Shown here in pieces: positions 47,186 through 60,800 of a stretch of DNA of 64,000 nucleotides (the stretch's first letter is position 1; each line of letters starts with the position of its first letter). The translations under genes and the position numbers were made by a program. The notes under the pieces were generated by a model. That model had not been told where the DNA came from. It saw nothing but the letters and a program-made list of their open reading frames with translations, and did not search any database. The DNA is from Owenia fusiformis (Eukaryota > Annelida > Polychaeta > Sabellida > Oweniidae), in contig CAIIXF020000003.1 of the NCBI GenBank assembly GCA_903813345.2, positions 13,842,931 through 13,906,930 of the forward strand, written 5' to 3'.

Positions 47186-47384
47186 ATGTCCGAAATGGAG
47201 GCATTAGTATCTCATTCTCTATCTATGACAAAGCCACAGATGTCAACCAAGGCTTCGGCCTTTTCAATAGCAGCGCTAATCGCACCGGACGATGATGATA
47301 TTGACACAGAAAAGGCGAAGATTCCCGATATAGCCGTAATCAAGACAATAAAAGAACCAGTTGAAACTGTCATGTCACCATTAG
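47186..47384 (+). CDS. Tbx20: Tbx20 coding exon 1
   Basis: [12 protein letters not shown] begins the frame. The upstream TTG codon, which could be misread as a start, is preceded closely by TAA. The exon ends TTAG|GTAAGC after one base of the next codon (phase 1). The antisense ORF over this exon is a shadow. Confidence 0.92.
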
Positions 47385-50300
47385 GTAAGCTACAATTGTA
47401 TTTTGTATTTAGGGGGTCAGTCTTTGTATATACATACATCGTATCTATGTATTTATCGCGATGTATTAACCACATAAAACGCATAAAAACGGTATTTCTA
47501 GTTGTTGATTTTTTGTGCAGTAAAAACAAATTTTATTGCGTAATACAAAAAGAACAGCCTCAACACTAATATTACTGCGAGTAATTAAAATGATGAATTT
47601 GTACAAACTGACGACAACTAAAAGTACATGCACACATAAAAACTAATCTTCATTAATTAAATAATATTAAAACAAGAAGCCCCAATAAATACAAATTTAA
47701 ATAAATACAAACTGAATTAAAAGTCCTCAAATATTATAAAAAGATGATGGATGATTGACGCGGCAATGTATCATTATAAAGATTAAGCAAGATATTAATC
47801 ATTATATATATTAAATATATCAAATATTTAAAATAACTAGTAATAATGATTGGTAGTGTTCCTCAATCTATTTCCCGTGAAGTTATATAGACATCCGTTT
47901 ATATTTAAATAATTGTCAAAGCTAAAAGCCAGTGTAAAGAATAGTAATACATTTGTATTTATATGATAAAGATAATGGTTCCATTGTGGTATTCCCTACC
48001 AAGTTTTCACCATATTGGTCCAATTAAGGGATAACAGACTTTATATGCTCAGCGTTTTAGCGAATCGTTACTAATTACTCTCGGAGAGGATCACAATCCT
48101 CGTGCATTTAACCATGTTATTCTTCCTTAATTGAGTAAGCGAATAATATGAGATTTAAGTCCTAATCATGTACTATTTGGTATCGTTCAAATGTAATTGA
48201 AATGCACCCATGGGATCGGAGACTTTCGCTGCTTGTTCATTTGCAGATATATTCTCGCCAATTTTGACATAATTGTAGCGCTTCTTGCCTGGACATTGTT
48301 AATTAAAAGAAAAAGCAATTGACTAATGAGGGCATTGGCACAATGGCGATATTGTTACACCAGAAACGGGCAAAAGTACAAAAAACAATTATAAAAACAC
48401 AAGACAGGTCTATAAAACATATAAAATAAACCAGAACAGAAAAAAGTATTGTGAGCAATCAAAACATACAAAATAAATTAAAATCCAACTTTTGCGATTA
48501 TTTAACCACATATGGCGCTTGGTCAAAGAGAAGAACATTTCATTGATACGAACAGACAAGGTAAAGAACCGTGACAAAAAGATGACAAAAGATGCTCATT
48601 TGAACGGCCTAGATAAAAGCGACCGCTTAACTTTAAGGTAAAATAATTTACAAATCATCTTGTGATTTACCTGAATTATTTGAATAGAACATGATCTTCT
48701 ATCATCGTGTTCCTTTTACAGCTTTAAAGTTATATCATTCCTAAATCAATTTAAAATGATCTTTCGCATCTTAATGACTCTAAGTATTTTTTTAATTGTT
48801 TGGATATATCATCAGCGGTATGTTCAAATATGTCTCGGTCTACTGTGAATGTAGTGATTTAATTACAGGGTTCGATATAATATAAGTATATATAATAGAG
48901 GTCTGTTAGTGAGGGTAGCTAAATAAGAGTGGGTAAAAATCTGATAACAGGCTAATTATAGGCTAGAGACCGCATCCATTGGGCCGCATACTCGGCACAA
49001 AGACTCGCTTTTTTCTGCGTCACAGCATAGTCAAGCGTTTATAATGGACCCTATAATCAAGGGGATTTTTTAAACGTTATATTTTCTTCATGTGACGTGT
49101 TTGTTTAGTATCTTTCCTCACCGTCAACTTGCCTATATATCTACGGAGAGTAGAATATGATGAATATCTTGAGCTGAGACGCCATGGGGGCATCATGAAG
49201 AAGACAAGTTTAATTTCACTTGTCTGCACATCTGACAAGTTGGTATTTTACATCAAAGCTGTCATATTCTCATTGCTAAAAAACAAACCAAACCAATCAA
49301 ATACATGATTAATATTATATTTAGATCAAATAAATAACAAGGGTACAGCTATGTTGATATTAGAATCAGCGCTTATAACGCAGTAACATTTCGATGACAC
49401 CTTCGCTCTGAATTTTCTTACATCGTTGACAATGAACAGACAAGCAATTAAACTCAATATCGAATATTCGTAATTGATTGGGTAACCCATAGAGACGGTT
49501 GCTGTATTAACCCTTGAAAATTGTGTCCCCTCATCACATGACGATCTACTATGATTAACTAACTCAATCTCACCCCCAGTGTCAAACTCTGCCTATTTCC
49601 ACAGGGTAATCATCTGGCCTTTTACAATCCAATTTTATTCTCGACTCTTCAGAAAATTAACTTTTCATCAAATCATCAAGTTAACGCCATTAGTGGCGTA
49701 TCAGATGAAATCTGATGAGTCAGCAAGTTGCGACGTTTTATTGGCGTGAAATGGCAATTGGAAAATGATGTGAAAATATGTATCAATATCTGATATGATT
49801 CTTTGCGATTAATTGCTATTCGGTTGATATTTTCAGCCTTAATGCATACCAACGCCTTCGAATATTAGCTGCTCCATTGTATTAATCAAGCAATTAGGGC
49901 TGATTGTCAGAGTTTTATGAAAATATGTGAAGCTCGTCAACCAAGTTAACAAATATTTTATTCAAGGTTATATTTCAAAACCAGGCGCCCTTTTCTCTGT
50001 ATAAAAGACCAAATATATTTTGAAAATTGGAATCAAGTGTACACAGTCCATATATGCATGCATTTCGATTAATTTAATTATATTTGAATCTACAATTGGC
50101 ATAGATAAAACAAAACACAATAATTAATGGGTAGAAGTATCATATAATTTTTGCAATTTTTAAAGCAAAAATACCATCACATAATTTAGAATTGCTCGCC
50201 TTACACATTGGAAACTTCTCTTAAAAGCCTTTGAGCTATTTCAAAAAATGGGAGAACGCTTGATTTGATTTAATGCTTAATCATGCCAGGTCATTGTCTA

Positions 50301-53300
50301 TGAACTTCAGAGGATAAGGCTCAAAATGTCACAAATTTCGCGACACCCGACCAAAGAATATTTCCAACTAAGTTCCCCCAACCGGAAACAGTCTGATCTA
50401 GTCATAGAACAGCACACGGCATGATTAGGGCACCTTGATCATTTTAAACCTCACAGCATCTCAAGGAGAATATTTGCAGACTTGACCTGTTTCATAAAAT
50501 TCCCTTATCTTATTTTGACGCTTTCACACCCCTTTGAAAAACCTATTGCGGCCATTAAATCTTGTTCTTCAGCCGTTTATCGCTCTAACTCGTATCATCA
50601 CAATATTTTCACCTTTTAAACTAGCATATATAGATACATTTTGTCTAATTTACTGATATAACCTTACGTTAGTATCAAGCAGAAGGGGGAAGCTGGCAGA
50701 CTTACATTGCCTTTGAGATAACCAAATTTCTTCAGGCTCTATACTTAAGTATGTTTCGAGTAACAATCTATGCCTATATTAAATGTTCCATAATATAATG
50801 TTGATAGCCTCACATATCCACGGTCATTACAGACCCATATGAAAAAGGCGATACTTATGTAGCTGGTGTATTTGGGACTTAAATACGATCTGAAAGTGTA
50901 TGGTATATGCTGCTTGATATGCATTAAATTGTCTTTAAATGAAGAAGTGTTGCAGTGAATTGTTGTTTTTGTGAAGATAAATGATGTCAGTTTCAAATTT
51001 TGAAATATCAGAGTTGTCGATTTGTATTCTTTCTGTGTTATAATAAAAGTTTTGCAATACTTTTGTGAATAATAATTTGTTTGCAGTATTTTAGAATATA
51101 GAATTATTATATCAGTGCTTCGGGCGAGTGTGCTTTTTAGATTCAAGCGTGCCTATTGATGCCAGATTCGACCATATTAAAGGGTACCGTAATCCCCCGT
51201 GACTTCATTTCCGTACACCGTACGTCAAAACATACCCCGTGAGATTTGCCCAAAAGGAAATTTAATTAGCCTGTTAATCTAAATTCTGGCAATATGGGCT
51301 TTGTTTCAACGCATCTGCCAACTCTTAACAATCAGCAATGTGTTGATAATATCACTTTAATATACTTATGTAATTACAACATCATTTCGCCAACGCGCTG
51401 AACTCTTTGTTGCCTGTCAAAAATCTAATTCTAAAAAATAGGTTAAACTTATTGTCGAATGACTTTGACAAATATTTAAATCTACGCCCCGTGCAAGCAA
51501 GCCTGCAGTGTTCTTAAATCTGTTTTTTCAATGATAAAATCAACAAATTAACATGAAACTGTACCTGATACACATTAAATAAACGTAAGTATAATTTTTC
51601 CGAATGTAATTACCAAGGATGGAAAAAATATATTTACGACTACAAATTGAACAAAAGAAACACATAATTCAGATCAATAAACACATAATCGAATAAAATT
51701 AAAATCTACCTTTTAAATGTTGTATTCTCAAAGTTTTTATATTATTGTTAAATTCTGATAAGCCGATTCGTATATGAACCACAACGAAAAGAATGCTTGC
51801 GAAATGAGATAAGATATAGTTAGACAAATTATCCTAATTTAATTAAATGTGAGTAAGATGTAGGAACATGGAAGTAAGGGGTTAGCGAAATAGGTTTTTA
51901 CTTCCTATCAGGATGAGTACTTGTCAAACAATACCGTTTCTAACAATTCTGGAATATCGGGCATTTCACAAAAAATAAGTGAATTTTATTTCATTTCAAG
52001 ATATTACAGGAAACTTAAATTACTCTCATGAATAAGCTATGTTACCATACTATTCCCCCAAAATGTCTGAGGATTCTGACAAAAACGTTTGGTACATTTT
52101 CCTGACCTGACTGTGAAAAATCTCAGTTCATTAAAATCTGAAAGCACATCAAAATTGTAATTTAAAAATATTCCATCTATACGAGCAACGGTGTACATTT
52201 GTCATGCATTTTTCGGTTATTTTTCTAAATGGATTTAATCTCATTCGGTCGCAGTTAATCATAGAGATGGAGTTTTTGAAGTCTTTGGTCATCGATAAAA
52301 ATATTAGTATTAATAAATATAATACTCGTGTTTAATGCGTTACCTACAAAATATTAATGTATATAATAGTTATATAAAATGTTCACATTGAAGCATTTAC
52401 ATATACATGATATAACATCTTTTGAGATATCATATTTAGAACTTCTTCATTCTTTTAACAACACTCTCGCTCTATATAAGCTTGATAAAAACTTTTATGA
52501 AGCTGTAGTGTTCTGGGTACATGCGCTCTTAGGTAGGCAAAAGTAAAAGGAACAAAACTTAATAGGTTTGTAGTTGGCTATATAATATAATGACGTAATT
52601 TTATTATAAATTACATAATGTTATATAACAATACTTTTTGCCGATAGGGCTAACAACCACGGGTGGTGGTGGGGAATGGGTGGCTTAAAATTTAAGCATA
52701 TAATATAATCTAATAAATGAAAGTCTAATGTCCTGCAACAAGAAGTATATGTGTTGCTGTATCCTCAAATAAAAATATAGAATGGCGAGATAGGGTACCT
52801 CGTGGTATCTTTCAAATGATGTATGTAATCGAGGAGCCATATGATTGGCTGAATAGATAAACAATGTGTCTGACCCAGACGACAACAACACGTGGTCCCT
52901 CCACACTCACTTCACAAAACTTTTAATCGTCTATTAAAATGAATTTATGAAGCTGTAGTGTTCTGGGTACATGCGCTCTTAGGTAGGCAAAAGTAAAAGG
53001 AACAAAACTTAATAGGTTTGTAGTTGGCTATATAATATAATGACGTAATTTTATTATAAATTACATAATGTTATATAACAATACTTTTTGCCGATAGGGC
53101 TAACAACCGCCAATAGCTGACTACGGCAGCTGCGGTCACTAAAGTAAATAGAAAAATAGAAAAACAAAAACAATTGTAAGTATGAGAAATACTGAATTCA
53201 ACTTTCCATAAACTATTGAAATTCCAAAATACTGGACAAACTTCAAAATACTGGAACTACTAAATCTTTACACCAGTATCCCGTTAATTAAACACAACGG

Positions 53301-55387
53301 TCGATAATCCTGAGGCAAAGTTTGGAATGAACGCGGCACCAGATCGCTCACTAATCACCCTCGCCGGATCGTTTAGTTTAATTGGCTACAAAATTATGTT
53401 AACCAGTCCAAATATTTCTCATAGACCACTTACATCTACAAACACTAACATACGATCTGTTTATATGTTTATGTTAAGGGCCTGCTGCTTAAGACAGCCC
53501 GATCATTAAGCATAATGATGAGTTGCAAATTAAGAGAGATTTGACTGCATCTCAGACAGGATTCTATAGTTGGTATTATCTCTCACGTAAGCTTAATAAA
53601 TCAATAATAGATTTGACAATTTACTTTAAACATCACAAGGGATATTCTTACCCAATACATACTACTTAATAACCAATCACCCAATCAGTCGAGGCTTATT
53701 GGAGAACTTATTGATAATATAAAGTGACCATTACAAATTTCAATAAGAACTTCTCAAATTCTGGTACATCTTATCAATAGTAACAGATATGTTGGTCCAC
53801 CCGAGATCTAAATTTTCCATTTACCCACATGGCCCTGATCAAGTATAAATGACTATTTGCTATAAGTTGTATTGGCGATATTCAAAAACACATCTCTTCC
53901 TTCCTTTCTACAAATTTATCAGGACATGATCCAAAACCACAAATAGCAACCTTGATTGCATTTCAAGATCACAAGAACGTAAAAAACACATTGAAGAATA
54001 GGCCACATACATACTTACAATAAAATACACAAGTGCACATGGACGATGTTACAATTACATCTCGGAATTATCCCGCGGGTACAATATCAAACAAAACATA
54101 CATCCAAGAACATAGTGTCATTTGTATGCTGTTGTGGCCAAGACTTTGAAACTGCGTTTGATCTTATTCAAATAGCACAGTTGTGACTATAATAGAGTCA
54201 ACGATCCTTCAAATATGAGAGCTGTGAACAGAAAAATATGCTATGAGTTAAACCATGTATGGTTGATAATTTGATCAAAGAATAGGAAAGCGATAATTTT
54301 TAATTTTCTTCAAATTAGCGTCAACATCTGGTATTGTGCAGAAATGAGTGTTAGTACTGGTTTATGTTTTACCAATAATCATTTGGGACTTCTGAACACT
54401 AAAATGTCTGTATGTATAAAACAGGGACAAAACACACTAAGTTTACATAAACTGTTAACATTTTTCCGAATAACAGATATGCCAACTAACTCCACTGTTT
54501 TACTAGCATTTGCTGTGTTTTCGCAGATTTGGCATCGCTGTTCTATTCCCCTTGGCCTACGATCAATTTAAGATTTTGGCATTGGGTTGAGATTAAGGGA
54601 CTGTAAATTAAACAGTACCATTTTTCATGTATTCAACTTTAATCAATGATAATGAACTTGAGTTTGTTAATCATTTGATTTCAAAGCTTTGGTGATGTTT
54701 AAATTAAGTAAAGTCGCTTTATTGTGGATCGGGGTGGTAACGTTGATTTATAGGTGTTGAAATATAAGAATCTTGAGAGTCTAATTACAAAGCCATGGGA
54801 AAGTTGCTGCTTCCCAAACTATGCTAACATTATCCCAAGCCTGCATGGGTGATTAGTAGCATAATTAATCGTTAATTATGTCCTTGCCGCCTATACGGTG
54901 GGCAGTTTTCAACTCAAACTTGATTATATTTCACCTTAATGTTGACAGGATTTCCAAGTAAACAGAACGCGCAACCTGAAGTATCCCATGTTTTCTGTAA
55001 ATGTACCACGAAAACGCATTTTCCATATGATGTATATAATGTTATAATAAATGCACATCCAATACCCATACAAAGCATATAAATAAAACAAAGATAAACA
55101 AAACAATTATTTTAATGTATTTGTACAGCAAAAACTGAAATTGATTATATTTTACTTATTATTTCAGAGAAACTGGTTGAGTCAGCTACAAGCGCATATG
55201 ACAGCAAATTCGCAAAATCCGAAAGTGCATTTAAAGCCACAAAGAATGAACCCATTCACAATCTTGCAACTAATGCCTTAAAGGGAAGCAAAGAGCTGGC
55301 TAATGTTCAATGTAGACTCGAGACAAAAGACTTGTGGGATAAGTTCCACGAACTAGGGACAGAGATGATAATCACGAAGTCTGGAAG
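47186..55387 (+). CDS. T-box transcription factor Tbx20 (H15/midline class), 5' part
   Basis: The join 47186-47384 plus 55168-55387 gives 139 full codons, with the gene continuing past the window. Residues 20-33 ([14 protein letters not shown]) match the conserved N-terminal motif of Tbx20/H15, with an eh1-like Groucho-binding core F26-S-I-A-A-L-I32. An acidic DDDD run follows. From about residue 113 the T-box begins: [20 protein letters not shown], then MIITKSGR. Tbx20 proteins are nuclear T-box regulators of heart, ventral ectoderm and neural development, depending on the animal. The start is the first ATG after an in-frame stop. The remaining T-box exons were looked for downstream to 64000 and not found, so intron 2 is longer than 8.6 kb. 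Confidence 0.93.
47385..52493 (+). other. Tbx20 intron 1, first part
   Basis: This is AT-rich sequence with few recognisable repeats compared with the rest of the window. It holds the longest ORF of the window (133 codons, minus strand, 50745-51146), which is rich in S, T, Y, I and K without any motif. Regulatory elements would be expected in such an intron, but none can be identified from one sequence. Confidence 0.5.
52494..53108. repeat. Perfect 165-bp direct repeat flanking 285 bp
   Basis: 52494-52658 and 52944-53108 are identical base for base (TTTATGAAGCTGTAGTGTTC to GGGCTAACAACC). The spacer contains a G-rich stretch directly after the first copy. Two explanations fit: a recent 450-bp tandem duplication with a truncated second unit, or a tiny LTR-type element. 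Clean TG...CA ends and a polypurine tract are absent, which favours duplication. Confidence 0.9.
53109..55167 (+). other. Tbx20 intron 1, last part
   Basis: No exon or bounded repeat was seen. Homeodomain-type TAATTA sites are clustered near 54858-54877 (ATAATTAATCGTTAATTA). Their function is unknown. Confidence 0.4.
55168..55387 (+). CDS. Tbx20: Tbx20 coding exon 2 (start of T-box)
   Basis: The acceptor ATTATTTCAG precedes AG, which completes a Glu codon with the G of exon 1. A 45-residue linker leads to [20 protein letters not shown] and ITKSGR. The donor GGAAG|GTATGG (phase 2) falls at the conserved T-box intron site before the RMFP motif expected in the next exon. Confidence 0.94.
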
Positions 55388-57270
55388 GTATGGGAAATTC
55401 AAAATGTATATTTATCCAGTACCATTCATCATTCTACTAATCAGATTTTCAATATGGCGATTTAACAACTTTTTATTTATAAAAGTAAAGAAAACAATAC
55501 AAAGTGGGCCAAAAACGTCAATCTTCGTAATTTTAATGGTCCACTCGGTCATGAATACTGTATGAGGTGTGTGCGTTCGATCTTGCATTTCTAGGCAAAA
55601 ATACATGGTGGCAGATACTCGGGGATCTATTTTTACTGATATTGCACGTCGGTTAACCAAAGCATGTGTTTTATCATGAGTAGGCTATCATGACGACTTT
55701 CCAATAATCCAAGTTGGGTGAAAAGTTCAGATAATTTTGCAAGTGTGGTTTTACAATGGGTAATGGCTTTGGCTTTATGTGCCGCGCTCAATTGAATTTG
55801 ACAGAAATACAATTTGATTCGCAATTTGCACGGTGGGTGCTTTAAAAAACATAATAACACGTTTCATAAGGTGCCACGAAGTTGCAGAACAAATATTTTG
55901 AAAATATGAACTGAAACTTGACTCTAGGCTGTCAGGTCTAAATAACATAATTAAAACATGTTTAACATTGTTAATATTAAACATATTTTGTTATTATTTG
56001 TTGACATATGTCTAAAAATCTAAAAATAGTATATCTTGCGTCGTGCATTACCTATTAAACTGAACTGAACAATAATAAGTTATATACATTTCTTACATGT
56101 TTTTATTGTATTAAAGTATGATCATGAATACACCTACCTCTTGATAACTTTTAATTGAATATATTTATAAAAAGTACTGTGCATTGTGATTGAAATGGGA
56201 TTATATGGGCTATTTTAATTATAATTAAACGGGATTGCATAAGTAAATGAAAACGGACGAGTAGAGATACTAAATGATGTGTAAAAACAACATTCTGTAA
56301 AACTGACCTTTAGTACAAGTCGAAAGTTCAAGTTCAAGTTCTACTTCAATGATGAGGTATGAAAGGCTAAAAAACATATTTGTAAACTTTTTGAAAATGA
56401 TAACAATTAAAAAAATAACAAAAAAGTATTAAAGTACCAAATTATGAAAAGAGCTATTTTAAACGTTCAGAGATCCCGATTTGCAGACTCGTTTATTTCG
56501 ATTAATAATATGCTACCTTGGAATACAATTATAGTTATTTATGTATTAAATACATTAATGTAAACAATCGGAAAAAGACAAAGTGCAATAAAAAATACAC
56601 TTTTAATTATATTAATATTAAGATCGGAACAATACTTGTAACAAGTGCATGTACCAATTATTTTGTACTAGAGAATGTAAATAACGCATTTTGGTGCCAA
56701 ATTTGGTCATTAGCTGAACTTTTAACCTTTATAGTTGTATTTAAAGCCTGACTTTGAATCAAATGGTGTGAAGAACGGAAACATTATGTTTAATTTGTTT
56801 TTTAAGTCGAATTAAGTGATTGTTCCTCTTTTATTTTATGGACGTGTAGGTGTAGCAACAGAAAAGACCAGCAATGATTCACACAAAAACTGAAAACACA
56901 ACTATAATACAATCGTAAGGTAGCGAATAAACGTTTAGAGCCATGATTATAATTAGAGTCGATAATGAATATTTTAGGTATCGCAAAGGTAATGCGATAT
57001 CATCTAATTACATTTGTTTGTAGGTACTCGAATGGTTGTGAAGTTTATGTGCCTTTGATTTACTTGAACTTTTTTGACATTTTCAATTGGTAAAGTCAGC
57101 CGAGATCATGATTCAGATTCGGTTTTAGAGTACGATTCTGAAAACGTAAGCGAAGAAAAGTCTAATAAACGAAGCTAATAAAGCAAATTAAAATGCCGTT
57201 AAAGATGGTTTTACTTTTTACAGGGTCGGACAATAACAAAACCGTAATTGAAATAAAGCTTGCATATGCG
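55388..57270 (+). other. Tbx20 intron 2, first part
   Basis: AT-rich and without a recognisable T-box exon. Short ORFs have no motifs. Confidence 0.45.
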
Positions 57271-57840
57271 TGTTTATCCCATACTTGGATGTGTTACAGG
57301 TACATAAAGCCAGTTTGTAAAAACCTATATTTTCATCAGCGGGCAGATATAGCTTTACGTCCCGCTCCGAGCGGGCAGATATAGTATATCTGCCCGCTAC
57401 GTCATAATCGCCGCTCACATATTTGTTCATAATTTGTAACGTTCGCGTAATGACTGTAAACGACAATGGAGAAGTCACAGATTATCGGGATCTGTTTGAT
57501 GGTTTAAAAAAGGGAAGGAGCATCCACGTAATCAATCAAAAATTCGAGAAAATAAATGTGGGAATATTTGAGACAACAGGAAAATCCACCCACGGCCAAG
57601 AAAACAAAACTGGACATGAATATTCTAAAATATTTCCACGATTGAACAATGTGAACCAGATAACCAAGATTGGTATGGGATAAACATATTATCCTATAGT
57701 CGGTTCAGGATATTGGAATTATCCCTTGGCCAATATAATATATTTTCCCTCGGGACCTGCGGCCCTCGGGCAAATATATTATATTGACCTCGGGATAATC
57801 CCAATATCCTGAACCTCATATAGGATAATCTCTATATATT
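57271..57840. mobile_element. Palindromic repeat element, copy 2 (uninterrupted, inverted relative to 1.4 kb)
   Basis: The modules run: TGTTTATCCCATACTTGG edge; GCGGGCAGATATAG hairpins including a perfect palindrome AGCGGGCAGATATAG/CTATATCTGCCCGCT class at about 57370-57398; a reading-frame segment; a GGTATGGGATAAAC edge; and a hairpin at 57690-57835 with the GC-rich apex GGGACCTGCGGCCCTCGGG. All appear in reverse order and orientation at 1423-2966. It lies within Tbx20 intron 2. Confidence 0.78.
57450..57683 (+). CDS. Short ORF inside palindromic element (hypothetical)
   Basis: From the ATG at about 57450 the frame gives MTVNDNGEVTDYRDLFDGLK, then KGRSIHVINQKFEKINVGIF and onward to a stop after KIGMG, roughly 77 residues. 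Composition is protein-like, and the homologous segment at 1590-1840 is frameshifted. It may be the tail or head of an element-encoded protein or a captured host exon. No family is recognised. Confidence 0.35.
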   Translation: MTVNDNGEVTDYRDLFDGLKKGRSIHVINQKFEKINVGIFETTGKSTHGQENKTGHEYSKIFPRLNNVNQITKIGMG

Positions 57841-60800
57841 ATATGGTGTCTAGCTTAATATGAGTCACGATGTATAATGAATGGCCCATCACAACTTTCA
57901 ATTTGATGATTATCTTCCAAAATATGATCAGAATCAAAGAGAGACATTTCAAAATTTGCAAGCACATATTTAGGAATTAACTACACAGGGCAAAATAGTA
58001 AGATCAAATCCAACTTCATGTAAATGAATTTCTTGGAAGAAAGAGGTAGAAGCACAAAGAGAAACACTAAATTTGAAGATCAACTTAACCCTATAAACAA
58101 TATGAATTGCAAATGAAAAGAAATAACAGAGCTATCGGTAAATCTGTTACAGTTTAGTTGCTTTCGGAGCATTAATTAATGATACGGACAGTTGTTTATA
58201 AGCATATGTGACGTCGTGCTTGCATTCTTGTCACACTTAGCTAATGCCTATTGACGTACTTTAAACACAACATTGTGTGTGTTCTTTTTATTTTCTTAGT
58301 TAAAAGTCATTTGTTCTTCTCAAACCCGCATTTCAAGCATACATATTCTGAATATAAAAACTGACTGTTTTATGTTTATAATAACATGATAAACTGTAGA
58401 TTGAAATCAGCATTTCAAATATGATTTAAATTGGTGCGTTTTAAAAGATATATTCAATAGTGTGTCTTAAAAAATCATTTCAGCGAAATTTATGACACGA
58501 ATTAAAGAAATGTCAGCCAGATATTAAAGATGGTTATCATCGATTGGTAGACTGAAATACTTTAATCAATGTACCATATAATTAAAAATGAAATATATTA
58601 GTATTTGAAAAAAGTGTGCAAATATGTTGAAAATAAATTGGCAGCCTACTGAAAGCTTAGTCGATTCAAAGAATAATGGTTATTATGTAAATTGTATGAT
58701 TACAATATCGACTTAAGAATATACAACCATTCTTCATAGAGAGACTAATTATATGTTGAAGTTAATTTATTTAATATAAAGAATGATCAAGGGATTGCTC
58801 ATTTCAAGGATACAATGGCTAGATTGTCTGAATTATGACGCGATTTTTAAACGGATAATTATGGTGACAGCAGACCGCCCCCTTCGCTAATGTTTTATTT
58901 GAAGATGTGCAGTGCTATCCACCTGAATATACAAGTAAATATGTTTTATGATCGCACAGACAATTCGAAGAATGTAAAAATCGAATAGGTTAAACAATCG
59001 AACAAATAAACGTGAACATATCAAACTTCTAACAAGCACATCGCAAACACATCGTATTATTCAGGATACGTGGCTTGTACGTTGTATTTGGTTGTTCTGT
59101 TGTGATTCTCAACCTTGGCATCGCAATTGTACACATCGTCTTATTACTATTATACCCATCAACTATTATCATATTGTTAACTTTTACTTTCTCTACCTCC
59201 CATTCATAAACCATGAGTTGGCAAGCATTTTACCAAAGGATGCAACTGTCGTTTCTTGATGGTAAATGAACACATTACCATGGCATCGAAATCAGCATTA
59301 GAAATTTTTTTTGTGCATTTTTAGATCATTGATTTGGAAATGGGAGTTTGATTCTGATGACTTGTTTCGCCTTCGATGATTTTCCCTTGCTGTATTTTGT
59401 AATATTTCTAAGGTTAGCTCTTTCTTGACACACCGAAACGCTGGATTTCCCCCACTTCTCTCTCCGACACAATTAGCAAGTATATGTAAGAACATATATA
59501 GTAAATGGATGAGGGTGCTTTGTAGAATTGATGAAATCTGAAATATCAAAGATACAGCTGGACATGAAAACAAAAACGACATTTTCACTTATTGTTGACA
59601 TTTGATATAAAGCTTTCAGAAAGGACGGCACATCGTATGATGTGAAATACCAATTTTTGACTATACAACAGGAAAAATTGATTTTGAGCCAGACTGGCTG
59701 TTTACCATGCATTTTATAGCGAGATAACATCTGAAGGATGTCAGTTTATATATGGCGAGTGAGAAATAATTATAGTAATGGACTTTAGCTTTCAAAGGAA
59801 ACGTTGTCTTTTCGCGTTCACACCATTTTATATTGTTCTAGATGCACGGAGATACGATTCAAATGAGTGAATCAATCCGTGAACAACTACATAAACATAA
59901 CTTTAGGTGACAGTAAATTTTAGTTTTTTAAGGTAAAGATTGCTTAAATATAGCGTGTTGAAAGGTTAAGCTACAGTCGCTACGACAAAGTGTCTCTAAT
60001 CGTGTCAGAATTTACGACAACGAATAAATTTCCTTAACGTTACGATCTTATCAAGCTCAAAAATACCATTTCTTATAAGCACACCTTTATAGGTTTGAAA
60101 ACATGAAAAGAGAAGTATGAGACTTGTTTCGAGATATACCAGGAGATTATTCCTGTAGATATAAAGATTAGGTTGCGATAGGGTGTGTGAAACATACACC
60201 CTATACCCTAGATGCTAGCCCGGGTAATATTACAATCATTCAATGTCTAATTACTTTGTTGCCGTAGTTTGAAAAGCTTGCAATGATGCATGCAATAATT
60301 AGATATATCTTTTTATGACGAACAACTTGTCTGTTTATGATTAATATCACATACAAAAGGAAGATTACATATGTTGCATGCTTAAATTACTTAATCGTAA
60401 TAAATATTATAGTGACATAAGTTAAGCCATAAATCAGATGGTCGCTTAAATATAAATATACAGTGGCATATTGCCATTTAAATTAGTATAATTATAATTT
60501 TGGAAAAACCGATATATTTTCTTTAAATACTTCTTTCATTCGTATAGCTACGAAGGAAATGAAATCGACAGTGCCAAAGCAGCAGTTTAGAGGAAAATCT
60601 GAAAGAAAAATGCCAAAACTTTTAGCAAGTCCTACAGATAGACAGATGTCAGCCACTTGACCCAACTATTTAAACCAAGACATCTAAAATCTTGTCGAAT
60701 TAAAAATAATGATTTATACGTCTTATATTGCATGTGTCCGTGTTAAATACTCATATAAGCATTGTTATCGATAATCCTATGTAAAGCTTACGTGTGTTGA

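Noticed and set aside
47212-47529. 105-codon minus-strand ORF
   Set aside because: It is the antisense shadow of Tbx20 exon 1.
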